Origin: Phormidium sp. OSCR
GTDB lineage: Bacteria > Cyanobacteriota > Cyanobacteriia > Cyanobacteriales > Geitlerinemataceae
NCBI GenBank assembly: GCA_001314905.1
Contig: LJZT01000002.1
Location: 62,001-126,000, forward strand
Direction of reading: 5' to 3'
Length of the DNA: 64,000 nucleotides
Below the pieces are notes generated by a model, which was not told where the DNA came from, made no database searches, and worked only from the letters and a program-made list of their open reading frames with translations. Of the stretch, positions 28,989 through 38,930 are shown piece by piece (the first letter of the stretch is position 1; every line of letters begins with the position of its first letter). Both the position numbers and the translations under genes were made by a program.

Positions 28989-29882
28989 GTGTTAACTGCT
29001 ATGATGTTCAATCCCCTCACCTCCTCCCTGACTCAGCCCCTGGCGGCTGTGATCGGGACTTGGGTTGTCATGAGCGCTCCGGCCCTGGCCCTGGAGATGC
29101 GAGTCTCACCTGAACGGCCCCGTTTAGGCGAAACCCTTTCGGTTCTGATCGAAACTGAGCTCGAAAGTGAGTCTGAACAAGCCCCCACCGTCACGGCTCG
29201 TGGACGTAGTTATCAGACCTTTTCCGTCGGGGAGAATCGCTATCGGGCCTTTATTCCCACCACTCCCCTCGATACTCCAGGACCATTTTCGATCAGCGCC
29301 AGTTCTGGGGGTCAACAGCAACGTCAAACGGTTTCCTTGGGCGATCGCAGTTTCACCATTCAAGAAATTTGGCTTTCTCCCTCTGTTAACGCCATTCAAG
29401 GCACCGATTACGAGTTTGACCGTATGGATGCCTTCAAAGCCACCGTAACCCCAGAACGGCTTTGGACTGGCTCTTTTCGTCATCCCAGCGATGGCCCCAT
29501 TAGCACTCCCTACGGGGTTCGTCGCTACTATAACGGCGAGTGGGCCGAGAATTATTACCATCGTGGCTTTGATTACGCTGCTCCTATGGGAGCGCCGGTT
29601 GTCGCTACGGCTCGGGGCCGGGTGTCTCTTGTCGGGACTGTCTCCCAAGGCTTTGAACTCCATGGCAATAGTATCGGTCTTGACCATGGCCAAGGGGTAA
29701 CCAGTATTTACATTCACCTGAGTGAGATCAATGTTCGCGAAGGCCAGATGGTCGAAGCCGGAGAGGTCATCGGCCGCATTGGTAGCACCGGTATCTCTAC
29801 CGGTCCTCATTTACATTGGGGACTCTATGTGAATGGGGAATCTGTTGACCCGGATCCCTGGTTAAATTTGGGATTAAAATAA
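28989..29882 (+). CDS. M23 family metallopeptidase
   Basis: HRGFDYAAPMGAPVVATARGRV, GLDHGQGVTSIYIHLSEI, GSTGISTGPHLHWGLYVNG. Confidence 0.94.
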   Translation: MLTAMMFNPLTSSLTQPLAAVIGTWVVMSAPALALEMRVSPERPRLGETLSVLIETELESESEQAPTVTARGRSYQTFSVGENRYRAFIPTTPLDTPGPFSISASSGGQQQRQTVSLGDRSFTIQEIWLSPSVNAIQGTDYEFDRMDAFKATVTPERLWTGSFRHPSDGPISTPYGVRRYYNGEWAENYYHRGFDYAAPMGAPVVATARGRVSLVGTVSQGFELHGNSIGLDHGQGVTSIYIHLSEINVREGQMVEAGEVIGRIGSTGISTGPHLHWGLYVNGESVDPDPWLNLGLK

Positions 29883-30082
29883 TTCCCCAGAACGGTTCAC
29901 TCGCCTCGATGTTTGACCTCGATGGTTGAGGTGAGTGAGAGGGAAATCATGGGAATCTCAGACTTGACCTGAGAAAAAACAGTATAATCTCAGGGTTTCA
30001 GTTAAATTTTCCTGTTTCAGATCTCTGACGGACGGTGTGGTGATCCATTGCATCGATGTAGCAAGACGAACCGATAGCCGCT

Positions 30083-30640
30083 ATGAGCATTGTCAAAATT
30101 GTCGAACAGGCTCTCTCGGACGGGTACTTAACTCCCGTCATGGAAGCCGAAGTGGGACGTATTTGTAATACGGCCTCAGAACTGTCTATTGAAGAATATA
30201 TGTCCCTCGATCGCCTGATGGGGGCGCTGCTTACGGGTGACGTTGTGGTCTTACCCCGTAAGCAGTTTATTAATGTTATGGAGGAGTTGGTCTTATCGGA
30301 GGCAATTACAAAAGTGGCCGAAATTGAGGCCAGTACCGATCGCACCCTGGATGTGGGCGATATCGCCGCTTATGCTCTCAATCGCCTGCCGCCACTGTAT
30401 GCCACAACGGAGGAAGGGGCCAACTTCCAGCGATCGCGCGCCCGAGAACAACTCTCGGACTTGATTAGTAAACAGGTCACGGATGCGATTGACCAAAGTT
30501 TGGCGCATCCTGAGTTTTTCCCGGAACGTCAATTGTTGGGGAAAACCAATCCTAAAGAGGTCTTGTCTCAGGTGAGTATGCTTTTAGAGGCCTATGCTGA
30601 GAACTTTGAGGCGGAAGAACAACAAGCCAAGGACCTCTAG
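30083..30640 (+). CDS. ComFB-family protein
   Basis: VLPRKQFINVMEELVLSEAI...VGDIAAYALNRLPPLYATTEEG. Confidence 0.85.
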   Translation: MSIVKIVEQALSDGYLTPVMEAEVGRICNTASELSIEEYMSLDRLMGALLTGDVVVLPRKQFINVMEELVLSEAITKVAEIEASTDRTLDVGDIAAYALNRLPPLYATTEEGANFQRSRAREQLSDLISKQVTDAIDQSLAHPEFFPERQLLGKTNPKEVLSQVSMLLEAYAENFEAEEQQAKDL

Positions 30641-30706
30641 GGACTGTTGTCAAAGCTAAGTGTCAAAGCCAAGTCTATGAGGCTAAGTCTCTGAGGGGGC
30701 GATCGC

Positions 30707-31597
30707 TCAAGGACGGACAATGACTGGGGTTCCTGGCTCAACAAGCTCATAAAGCTGGCGAATATCCCGGTTAGACAGACGCAAACAGCCATGAGACACG
30801 GCGGCTCCAAGGTCGGACTCATCAGCGGTTCCGTGGAAGCCGATATAGACCTGTCCATCGGTCCAAAAGCCAATCCAGCGATCGCCTAAGGGATTAGTTG
30901 GCCCCGGGGGAATGCTCTCCCCCGTTAGAGGATGCTCCCAGGCCGGATTTTTTCGAGTTTCGATGACCTCAAAGACTCCGGTGGGGGTTTCCCAACCCTC
31001 TTGACCGACGGCGAGGGGATAGTGATGCTGTCGCTCTTGGTCTTGGTAGACTGACAGGGTTCGCTGACTCAGAGACACTTCTAGGTAAAGTTCCTCGGGG
31101 GTGGGTTCCTCAGTTGGCTCTGTGTTAGTTGGCTCTGTTAAGGATCTCGTTGAGGACAGCCAGGATGATGACGATGATGTCTTGGCCATGAAGAGATCGA
31201 GGTTCTCGAGGTTATTGGCCAACGAGACGCTAAACTCAGGAAAGCTTAGGTCTGAGGGGGTGGCGATCGCAGAGGACACGGACGCAACAGGTGCCTGCGC
31301 CGGCTCGTCCGGATTCTCGGGTGACTCATTGGCCGCGAGATCCTCAAACGCAGGACTCGATGGTTGAGTCTCGGGACCAACAAACTCCAATACCAGCAAA
31401 ATTGCAGCGCCTAAAAAACAGAGTAGGGAAAAGGCCTGGGCGATGGAAGGGGGCTGTCGCATGAGGTGACGGGCGTTCCATTGAGGGCTTCGATTAAGGG
31501 CTGAAAAGACCCCCGTTGTTTGGGGTTCACGCTCTGCGGTCCAATAGTTTGAGAACAGGTTGAGGGCTAAGATTAACCATACCGGAGTCGAGAGCAA
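30707..31597 (-). CDS. L,D-transpeptidase (YkuD) with N-terminal TM
   Basis: TPTGVFEVIETRKNPAWEHP, IGFHGTADESDLGAAVSHGCLRLSNRDIRQLYELVEPGTPVIV. Confidence 0.93.
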   Translation of the reverse strand: MLSTPVWLILALNLFSNYWTAEREPQTTGVFSALNRSPQWNARHLMRQPPSIAQAFSLLCFLGAAILLVLEFVGPETQPSSPAFEDLAANESPENPDEPAQAPVASVSSAIATPSDLSFPEFSVSLANNLENLDLFMAKTSSSSSWLSSTRSLTEPTNTEPTEEPTPEELYLEVSLSQRTLSVYQDQERQHHYPLAVGQEGWETPTGVFEVIETRKNPAWEHPLTGESIPPGPTNPLGDRWIGFWTDGQVYIGFHGTADESDLGAAVSHGCLRLSNRDIRQLYELVEPGTPVIVRP

Positions 31598-31687
31598 ACA
31601 GCGACTCGAATGGTTCAGTTAAAGGGCCAGGTCTCAGGCGATTCAAGGACGTAGAGGACAGGACGTAGAGGACAGGACGTAGAGGAT

Positions 31688-34414
31688 GTGAGGCGAATGC
31701 GCATTATCAAAATCCACCATCAGACTCGATTTGAGTTCCTAGAACAGCGCGAGGCGATCGCCGCGACCACTCAGGTCATTTGCGCTCATCAGTCCCTCGC
31801 CACAGCCCTCGATGTTCCCTACTGTTCCCTGGAAATGTTAGCCCGTCAACACTGTCAACACGAAGGTTGGCAGATTCTCTCACCCTGGATGGCTCATCAA
31901 CGGCGCTTAGCCGTAATCCGCGAGCAAGTCCAGGACCAACGGGAAGACCCAACCTGGCCCCACCTCCAGCACAACGGGAGCAGCGAGGGAGACCTGAGCG
32001 CCCTAGAACGCCGCTTAATACCGGGTTTAACCAGTCTGTTGTGGTCTGACCTAGACTTGGCAGCTTTGGCGGCAATAACGCCCCATTCTTCGCCGCTAAC
32101 GTTATTGTTACGGGTGGCCCAAGCCTACTGCGATCGCCTCGAACATGAGAAAAGCGTCGATCCCGCTCAGGTGTATCAACGAGCGGCCCGGCTGCAACCG
32201 ACGCCCCGGCCGCTCTGGGTTTGTGGCTATCCTGAATGGATTGATCGCCAACCCCGGTTACAGTTTTTGAATGCGATCGCCGCCCCAGAAAGTCTCTTAG
32301 TTCTGCCGAGTTTCCCTGAGTTGGATTTGCCCGGACAGCAGCAGGCGATCGCGGCGTTGCAAGCCCTCGGTTGGACCCTAGAGACAAGTGAGGATGAGCC
32401 ATCCGTTTCAGCCACCGCCACCGTGTCGTTGCCCGTTCATCCTCAGCCGGCGACGTCCTATGTGAATCAAGAGGAGGAAGTGCGAGGGGTCTTGCGTCAG
32501 GTGAAACGGCTCTTGCATCAGGGCGTCGCCCCTCAGGAGATGGCCCTGGTCACTTGGGATCTCGAGGGCTATGACCCCATACTGCAAGATATCGCCTGGG
32601 AGTATGAGTTACCTCTGACGTGCGATCGCCCTCGTCCCTTGCTCAAAACCCCCCTAGGGGCTTGGCTGAACCAGGTGGTGGCTACGGTGCGATCGCGCTT
32701 TGACTTTGAGCCGACGGCGGCTCTGTTGCGACATCCGCTGACTCCCACGGCTCCCCAGATCCTGGGCACAATTGACTGGGGGAAGGTCCGCCGTCAGCAT
32801 CCTCACACTGGCCAGGGTTGGCGGGACTGTGGGGCGCGGTTGACGGCCCTAGAGGGATGGAGGCGCGGCGATCGCTCCACCTGGATCGCCCGCCTGCAAG
32901 AACTTCTGGAGTCTTGGCAACTCAAACAGCGCCTTCTGAGCCATCGGAGCGATCGTCTGGCTTGGTCTTCCCTAGAACAAGGGTTACAGCATCTGGCTCA
33001 AGCTAATCCTCAACCTCTGACCCTAGAACAGTTCACTCAGGAACTGCTCGACACTTTATCTTGGCTGCGGGTGACGCCTGAGCCATCTGAGGGGGCGATC
33101 GCCCTGCACTCTCCTGAGACCCTGTTGGGGGCCAAATATGGCTATCTTTGGGTCTTAGGGGTCGCCGATGGGATGATTCCGTCTCCTCTCCCCTGTGATC
33201 CTCTCTTGGACTTGTACCGCCGTAAACAGCTCCGGAACCAGGGATTTGCCATTGAGACGGCTCTGACGTTAACGCAACGACAGTTGTTAGTGTTTCGCGA
33301 GCTCTTCCGGGTGGCTGAGCAGATTTATCTGTCTTATCCTCGGCAAATTAAGGCGACTCCTAGAAGTCCAAGTCCTTATCTGGCTCGCTTTGAGATCCCG
33401 GTGCAGGCGGCTGATGATCAAGGGGCGATCGCCAGTTGGCAGGAATTGCGTCAACGAGCGCTACGACAAGGGGGGTTACGACAAGGGGGGTCACATCAAC
33501 CCATCTCCCGAGAAGACCCAGTCTTGTCTCATGCGGCTCGCAGTTGGGCTATTGAACAGGGTCGTCTACAGGGTCAGGGGGGCGATCGCTTTCAGGGTCT
33601 AACGGACGTTCCCCTCGATCTGCCATCTCGTTGCTTTAGCGCCTCTCAATTGACCCATTTGGGGCAATGTGGGTTTAAATGGTTTGCCGGGGATTTGCTC
33701 AAGATTCGGGAATTGGCTGAAGCGGAGACGGAGTTCTCGGCGCGGCTTCGGGGTAAGCTTTACCACAAAACTCTCGAATTGGCAACGCAAAAGGCATTAG
33801 AGACGCGATCGCCGGATTTGCGTCAGGCTCTGTTGCAGCATTTAGAAGCCGCCTTTGAGGAAGCCGAAGTCCTAGAACAGTTACCGGACTTAGCCGCCTG
33901 GGGAGCGCGACGGAAGGAGCATTTGCAACGATTGCACCGCACGATCTCTCAAGGGTCTTTTCTGGCTGATGACAGTCAAATTTTGGCGACGGAACGGTCG
34001 TTTGAGGGAGAGTGGTATGGGTTTCGGGTACGGGGACAGATCGATCGCCTCGATCTCACCCCCAAAGGTTATGTTGTCATTGAGTATAAAAGCCGCTCAA
34101 GTCGGCCCACCCGAGCCAAGAATGACCAAGGAAAGGCGGATTTAGATGTCCAGCTTCCTCTCTATCAGGATCTCGTCGGACAACAACTTCAAGAGGAGAA
34201 CCCCACTGAGTCAGCCTCGGTTCAGGCCTATTACTATTCCCTGACCAAAGCGAAACGGCTGGGAACAGGCGATAAGGTCGATCGCGCGGCCCTCGAACGC
34301 TTCAGCGATCGCCTGAAAACCCATCTCAAGCAAGGCGACTATCCGGTTGAACCGGATTCTCAGCAGTCTGCGTGTCAGTATTGTCCTCATGATGTCATCT
34401 GTCGCAAGAGTTGA
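31688..34414 (+). CDS. AddB/RecB-like protein with C-terminal PD-(D/E)XK nuclease and Cys cluster
   Basis: GYVVIEYKSRSSRPT nuclease motif, CQYCPHDVICR iron-sulfur-type Cys cluster, helicase-like WVLGVADGMIP and FSASQLTHLGQCGFKWF. Confidence 0.8.
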   Translation: MRRMRIIKIHHQTRFEFLEQREAIAATTQVICAHQSLATALDVPYCSLEMLARQHCQHEGWQILSPWMAHQRRLAVIREQVQDQREDPTWPHLQHNGSSEGDLSALERRLIPGLTSLLWSDLDLAALAAITPHSSPLTLLLRVAQAYCDRLEHEKSVDPAQVYQRAARLQPTPRPLWVCGYPEWIDRQPRLQFLNAIAAPESLLVLPSFPELDLPGQQQAIAALQALGWTLETSEDEPSVSATATVSLPVHPQPATSYVNQEEEVRGVLRQVKRLLHQGVAPQEMALVTWDLEGYDPILQDIAWEYELPLTCDRPRPLLKTPLGAWLNQVVATVRSRFDFEPTAALLRHPLTPTAPQILGTIDWGKVRRQHPHTGQGWRDCGARLTALEGWRRGDRSTWIARLQELLESWQLKQRLLSHRSDRLAWSSLEQGLQHLAQANPQPLTLEQFTQELLDTLSWLRVTPEPSEGAIALHSPETLLGAKYGYLWVLGVADGMIPSPLPCDPLLDLYRRKQLRNQGFAIETALTLTQRQLLVFRELFRVAEQIYLSYPRQIKATPRSPSPYLARFEIPVQAADDQGAIASWQELRQRALRQGGLRQGGSHQPISREDPVLSHAARSWAIEQGRLQGQGGDRFQGLTDVPLDLPSRCFSASQLTHLGQCGFKWFAGDLLKIRELAEAETEFSARLRGKLYHKTLELATQKALETRSPDLRQALLQHLEAAFEEAEVLEQLPDLAAWGARRKEHLQRLHRTISQGSFLADDSQILATERSFEGEWYGFRVRGQIDRLDLTPKGYVVIEYKSRSSRPTRAKNDQGKADLDVQLPLYQDLVGQQLQEENPTESASVQAYYYSLTKAKRLGTGDKVDRAALERFSDRLKTHLKQGDYPVEPDSQQSACQYCPHDVICRKS

Positions 34415-34456
34415 ACTGACAATTGCTAGGTCAGCAGTTATATTTTTGTCGATATC

Positions 34457-34484
34457 TTGTCTTCTCGACTGGCTGCTATATAAT
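34457..34484 (+). promoter_or_regulatory. Candidate sigma70-type promoter for ppk2
   Basis: TTGTCT - 16 nt - TATAAT, 52 nt upstream of the ATG at 34537. Confidence 0.4.
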
Positions 34485-34536
34485 TGAGGCAACCGAGACG
34501 ATTACTGTTGACTACTCTTGTCAACTTTTTGCACCT

Positions 34537-35442
34537 ATGGGTAAGAAAAAGAAAAAAGACAAGGCGAATGAAAGCCCAGTCAATGCCGCTGAGACGAAGA
34601 CTTTGGAGAGCCGAGACAATCCCAATTTCCACGATTCTATGACTTGCGACCCCTCAAAGCCAGCCAAAAAACTTCCTAAGAAAGTTTATGAATCTGAACT
34701 AAAACGACTTCAAATTGAACTGGTTAAATTACAAACTTGGATTAAAGAGAAAGGCTTAAAAGTTGCCATTATTTTTGAAGGCCGTGATGCCGCTGGTAAA
34801 GGGGGGACCATCAAGCGCATTACCGAATCCCTGAACCCCCGTATTTGCCGCGTCGTGGCGTTGGGAACCCCGACAGAGCGAGAAAAGACCCAATGGTATT
34901 TCCAGCGCTATGTCCCCCATTTACCCGCCGCTGGAGAGATGGTGTTGTTCGATCGCAGTTGGTATAACCGAGCTGGAGTCGAACGAGTGATGGGCTTTTG
35001 TAGTGAAGAGGAGTATTGGGAGTTCCTACGCTCTTGTCCCGAGTTTGAATGTATGCTGGTGCGATCGGGAATTATTTTGATTAAATACTGGTTTTCGGTC
35101 AGTGATGATGAGCAAGAGAAGCGATTTCAAGCTCGTATTGACGACCCAACAAAACGCTGGAAACTGAGTCCGATGGACTTAAAAGCTCGGGAAAAATGGG
35201 TTGAGTATTCGATCGCCAAAGATGAAATGTTTGCTCATACCGATATTAAGCGATCGCCGTGGTATGTTGTGGACGCGGATAACAAGAAACGCGCCCGTCT
35301 CAACTGTATCCATCACATCTTGACGATGATTCCTTATGACGACCTGACCCCAGATCCCATTGAACTCCCCGAACGTCAAGAAGATATTGGCTATTTGCGG
35401 CCGCCTAAGAGTAAACAAACCTTTGTTCCGAACTACTATTAA
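34537..35442 (+). CDS. ppk2: Polyphosphate kinase 2 family
   Basis: VAIIFEGRDAAGKGGTIKRITESLNPR, FDRSWYNRAGVERVMGFC, WKLSPMDLKAREKWVEYSIAKDEMFAHTD. Confidence 0.94.
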   Translation: MGKKKKKDKANESPVNAAETKTLESRDNPNFHDSMTCDPSKPAKKLPKKVYESELKRLQIELVKLQTWIKEKGLKVAIIFEGRDAAGKGGTIKRITESLNPRICRVVALGTPTEREKTQWYFQRYVPHLPAAGEMVLFDRSWYNRAGVERVMGFCSEEEYWEFLRSCPEFECMLVRSGIILIKYWFSVSDDEQEKRFQARIDDPTKRWKLSPMDLKAREKWVEYSIAKDEMFAHTDIKRSPWYVVDADNKKRARLNCIHHILTMIPYDDLTPDPIELPERQEDIGYLRPPKSKQTFVPNYY

Positions 35443-35559
35443 CGGACGATTGACAGGACGACAAGGTCAACTCATTCCCCCAGTTGAGTTCCTGAATCTG
35501 GGTACGCCAGGCCCGACTCCTGTCGGCTCCTCTGTCTTGACAGGGGAGCTTGACTTGGG

Positions 35560-35907
35560 TTAACGTTCGTGTTGCTCTTGGACTGTGTGAAAGCTGGCAA
35601 ACATATCAAAGAGGACAGCCACAAAGCTAAAGGCGAAGCCAAGCCAGAGTAGTCCCTGTAGAGGATGTCCCGTACCAAAAACCGCCAGAAACTCAAGCAG
35701 CCAATGTAACCCCACATGACCGAGTTGGGTACACAGCGGGATATAACTCATAACGAACAGGGCTAAAGCTCCTGCTGCAAAAACCAAACCCGGTAACATA
35801 AAGCTGAAGACCGTGGTTAGACACAGAGAGCGGAGTCGGGAGAGGTGAGTTGGGAGACAGAGGTTAGATAACATGGGATGTAACTGCACAACTAGGAAAA
35901 TTGTCAA
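35560..35907 (-). CDS. Small membrane protein, unknown
   Basis: Two to three hydrophobic segments (FSFMLPGLVFAAGALALFVMSYI; LLWLGFAFSFVAVLFDMFASF). Start likely at internal Met near 35874. Confidence 0.45.
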   Translation of the reverse strand: MTIFLVVQLHPMLSNLCLPTHLSRLRSLCLTTVFSFMLPGLVFAAGALALFVMSYIPLCTQLGHVGLHWLLEFLAVFGTGHPLQGLLWLGFAFSFVAVLFDMFASFHTVQEQHER

Positions 35908-36018
35908 GGGCGATCAAGATCGAATGTTCTTACCTTAATCGCGATCGCCGCCAAGATCCCAAAACTGTATAAATCTTAAATAAACCTAAAGAAACTTGGT
36001 ATTTCGTGTAACGTTACC

Positions 36019-36867
36019 TTGCACTGTGTTCGTTGTTGTTATCGTTTTGGCGCAGAACCCTTGTATAAGAAACTCATCCCAAGCAGCCTAGCCAAATGGG
36101 GCCAGCGTCTACTCGCCGCCATCCTCCTCGGTGGACAAGTGGTCATCCATCTCGCCACAGGGCTAGTCAGCGGTAAAATCCACCGCCGTAACACCATCGA
36201 ACAGATGGCCTTCGTGGGTCCTCAATCGTTGCTCATCAATACCATCACCGCTGGGTTCGTGGGGATGGTGTTTACGATTCAGGTGGCGCGGGAATTTCTC
36301 AACTTTGGGGCGGGTTCGGCTGTGGGAGGGGTTCTAGCCGTGGCCCTGGCCCGGGAATTGTCCCCCGTGTTAACCGCTGTGATTGTAGCCGGCCGGGTTG
36401 GTTCGGCGTTTGCAGCTGAAATCGGGACGATGCAGGTGACTGAACAGATTGACGCTCTATATATCTTACGAACCGACCCCATCGACTATCTCGTGATTCC
36501 TCGGGTCATCGCTTGCTGTATCATGGTGCCCATTTTGACCCTATTTTCGCTGATTATCGGCATGACCGGCGGTTTACTCATTGCGACGAGTCAATATAGC
36601 ATCGCTCAGTCGGTTTTCCTCGAATCAGCCCGTAACTTTATGGGGGTGACTGACCTGCTCAATGCCACGATTAAAGGAGGGGTCTTTGGAGGATTGGTGG
36701 CTATTATCGGCTGTAGTTGGGGTCTGACTACCTCTGGAGGGGCGAAAGGGGTCGGAGAATCCACGACGACGGCTGTGGTGACGGCCCTGATGGCTATTTT
36801 TATTACGAACTTCTTCCTCTCTTGGGTCATGTTCCAAGGCATGGGAACCGCCTCGCTGACGTTATAG
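36019..36867 (+). CDS. mlaE: MlaE-family lipid ABC transporter permease
   Basis: FVGMVFTIQVAREFLNFGAGSAVGGVLAVALARELSPVLTAVIVAGRVGSAFAAEIGTMQVTEQIDAL. Confidence 0.93.
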   Translation: MHCVRCCYRFGAEPLYKKLIPSSLAKWGQRLLAAILLGGQVVIHLATGLVSGKIHRRNTIEQMAFVGPQSLLINTITAGFVGMVFTIQVAREFLNFGAGSAVGGVLAVALARELSPVLTAVIVAGRVGSAFAAEIGTMQVTEQIDALYILRTDPIDYLVIPRVIACCIMVPILTLFSLIIGMTGGLLIATSQYSIAQSVFLESARNFMGVTDLLNATIKGGVFGGLVAIIGCSWGLTTSGGAKGVGESTTTAVVTALMAIFITNFFLSWVMFQGMGTASLTL

Positions 36868-37068
36868 TAATGGACAATTCATCGTGGACATCCTTCTTTG
36901 GCCCCCTCGCCCCTCGTGGCCCCTCGTGTCATGGCTGAAGCCAAGTCACGAGGAAACAAAGTCACGAGGAACAACGAGGAACAATGGTTTGATTAGGGTC
37001 TAACCGGATTCCATCTAATTCAAATTATTCATCGCAAATTGTTAATTATTAATTGTTGATTTACACTG

Positions 37069-38850
37069 ATGTCTGTGTCCAAAAAACATCCATTTCAACG
37101 CCTGCTTCAATATACAAATTCCTATCAAACAGATATTTGGAAAGCGGCAAGTTGTTCAGTCCTCAATAAAATTTTTGACCTAGCTCCTCCTGCTTTAATT
37201 GGCTTGGCGGTGGATATTGTTGTGCAGCAAGAAAACTCCTTTTTGGCGAGTTTTGGCATTGAATCCGTTTTGGCGCAACTGGTGGTCTTGTCTCTGTTTA
37301 GCTTTGTGATTTGGGCGTTTGAGTCTCTATTTGAATATGCCTATCAGCGGCTTTGGCGCAATTTAGCTCAATCGATTCAACATGATTTTCGTCTCGATGG
37401 CTATCGTCATTTACAACAGATGGAACTGTCGTTTTTTAAAGAACGTAGTACGGGGGCGTTGATGGCGGTTCTTAATGATGATATTAACCAGTTGGAGCGA
37501 TTTTTAGATCGAGGAGCAAATGAGGTGTTGCAAGTGCTAACAACTGTTATTGTGATTGGTGGAGCATTTGTGATTTTAACCCCGAATGTGGCTCTGTTGG
37601 CGTTACTGCCGATTCCGTTTATTCTTTGGGGGTCGATTAGTTTTCAGAAACGGCTTGCACCTCGATATAATGCTGTTCGTGAAACCGTCAGCGATCTTAA
37701 TTCTCAGTTGTCCAATAATTTGACGGGAATTACGACGATTAAAAGTTTTACAGCAGAAGAGTATGAAGCGGAGCGAATTAACCAACTCAGTCATGAGTAT
37801 TCTCGCACCAATCGGCGGGCGATCGCCCTCAGTGCGGCGTTTGTTCCACTGATTCGCATTATCATTTTAGTGGGGTTCACGGCAATTTTATTACTGGGAG
37901 GGTTAGACGCCGCAGCGGGAAATCTAGCGGTGGGAACCTACAGTACGATGGTGTTTCTCACTCAACGGTTATTGTGGCCTTTAACCCGTTTAGGGGAAAC
38001 TTTAGACTTGTATCAGCGATCGCAGGCCTCAACCCGACGACTGTTCAAACTCCTCGATACTCCCATTACCCGACATCCGGGTTCAACTCCGTTACCAGTT
38101 AAGCAAGTTAAGGGCGATATTTCCCTCGACTCCGTAACCTTTGGCTACCACGATCGCCAACCGGTGATTGAAAATTTCTCCCTCTCCGTTGCGGCGGGAG
38201 AAACGATTGCTATTGTCGGGGCAACGGGTTCAGGAAAAAGCACCATTGTCAAGCTATTATTGCGACTGTATGAAATCAAATCAGGGCGAATTACTCTCGA
38301 TGGCTTAGATATCCAGGAGATTCGCTTAGCTGACTTACGTCGCGCCATTGGTTTAGTCAGTCAAGAGGTATTTTTGTTTCAGGGAACTGTGGCTGAGAAT
38401 ATCCGTTATGGGAGTTTCGAGGCGACGGATGAAGATGTGGTTGCGGCGGCGACGATCGCCGAAGCACATAGCTTTATTGCGGAGTTACCTCAAGGGTATC
38501 AAACTATCATTGGCGAGCGGGGTCAAAAACTCTCAGGAGGACAACGACAACGGTTGGCGATCGCCCGAGCGGTTCTCAAAAATCCCCCGATTTTGATTTT
38601 AGATGAAGCCACCTCAGCGGTGGATAATGAAACCGAAGCGGCGATTCAGCGCTCCCTGGATCATATTACCGAGAATCGCACCACGATCGCGATCGCTCAC
38701 CGACTCAGTACCATTCGCAATGCAGACTGTATTTATGTCATGGATCGCGGCAAACTTGTTGAGCAAGGCTCCCATGAGCAACTGGTGCAACAAGGGGGAA
38801 TTTATGCCAGCTTATGGACGGTACAAATGGGAGAACTCATCCACCACTAA
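37069..38850 (+). CDS. ABC exporter, fused TM and ATPase domains
   Basis: Walker A VGATGSGKSTIVKLL, signature LSGGQRQRLAIARA, Walker B ILILDEATSAVD. Confidence 0.95.
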   Translation: MSVSKKHPFQRLLQYTNSYQTDIWKAASCSVLNKIFDLAPPALIGLAVDIVVQQENSFLASFGIESVLAQLVVLSLFSFVIWAFESLFEYAYQRLWRNLAQSIQHDFRLDGYRHLQQMELSFFKERSTGALMAVLNDDINQLERFLDRGANEVLQVLTTVIVIGGAFVILTPNVALLALLPIPFILWGSISFQKRLAPRYNAVRETVSDLNSQLSNNLTGITTIKSFTAEEYEAERINQLSHEYSRTNRRAIALSAAFVPLIRIIILVGFTAILLLGGLDAAAGNLAVGTYSTMVFLTQRLLWPLTRLGETLDLYQRSQASTRRLFKLLDTPITRHPGSTPLPVKQVKGDISLDSVTFGYHDRQPVIENFSLSVAAGETIAIVGATGSGKSTIVKLLLRLYEIKSGRITLDGLDIQEIRLADLRRAIGLVSQEVFLFQGTVAENIRYGSFEATDEDVVAAATIAEAHSFIAELPQGYQTIIGERGQKLSGGQRQRLAIARAVLKNPPILILDEATSAVDNETEAAIQRSLDHITENRTTIAIAHRLSTIRNADCIYVMDRGKLVEQGSHEQLVQQGGIYASLWTVQMGELIHH

Positions 38851-38930
38851 CTGATCCCGGTTCCCGAGTCCCAAGGCTGAAGTTCCCTTTCGCGCCCCTG
38901 ATACCATAGAGGAAATCCTCTCAACATCCA

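Noticed and set aside
36922-36953. CCTCGTG...CACGAGG hairpin after mlaE
   Set aside because: Likely a 3' hairpin but no T-run; embedded in low-complexity cacgagga repeats. Not called as a terminator.
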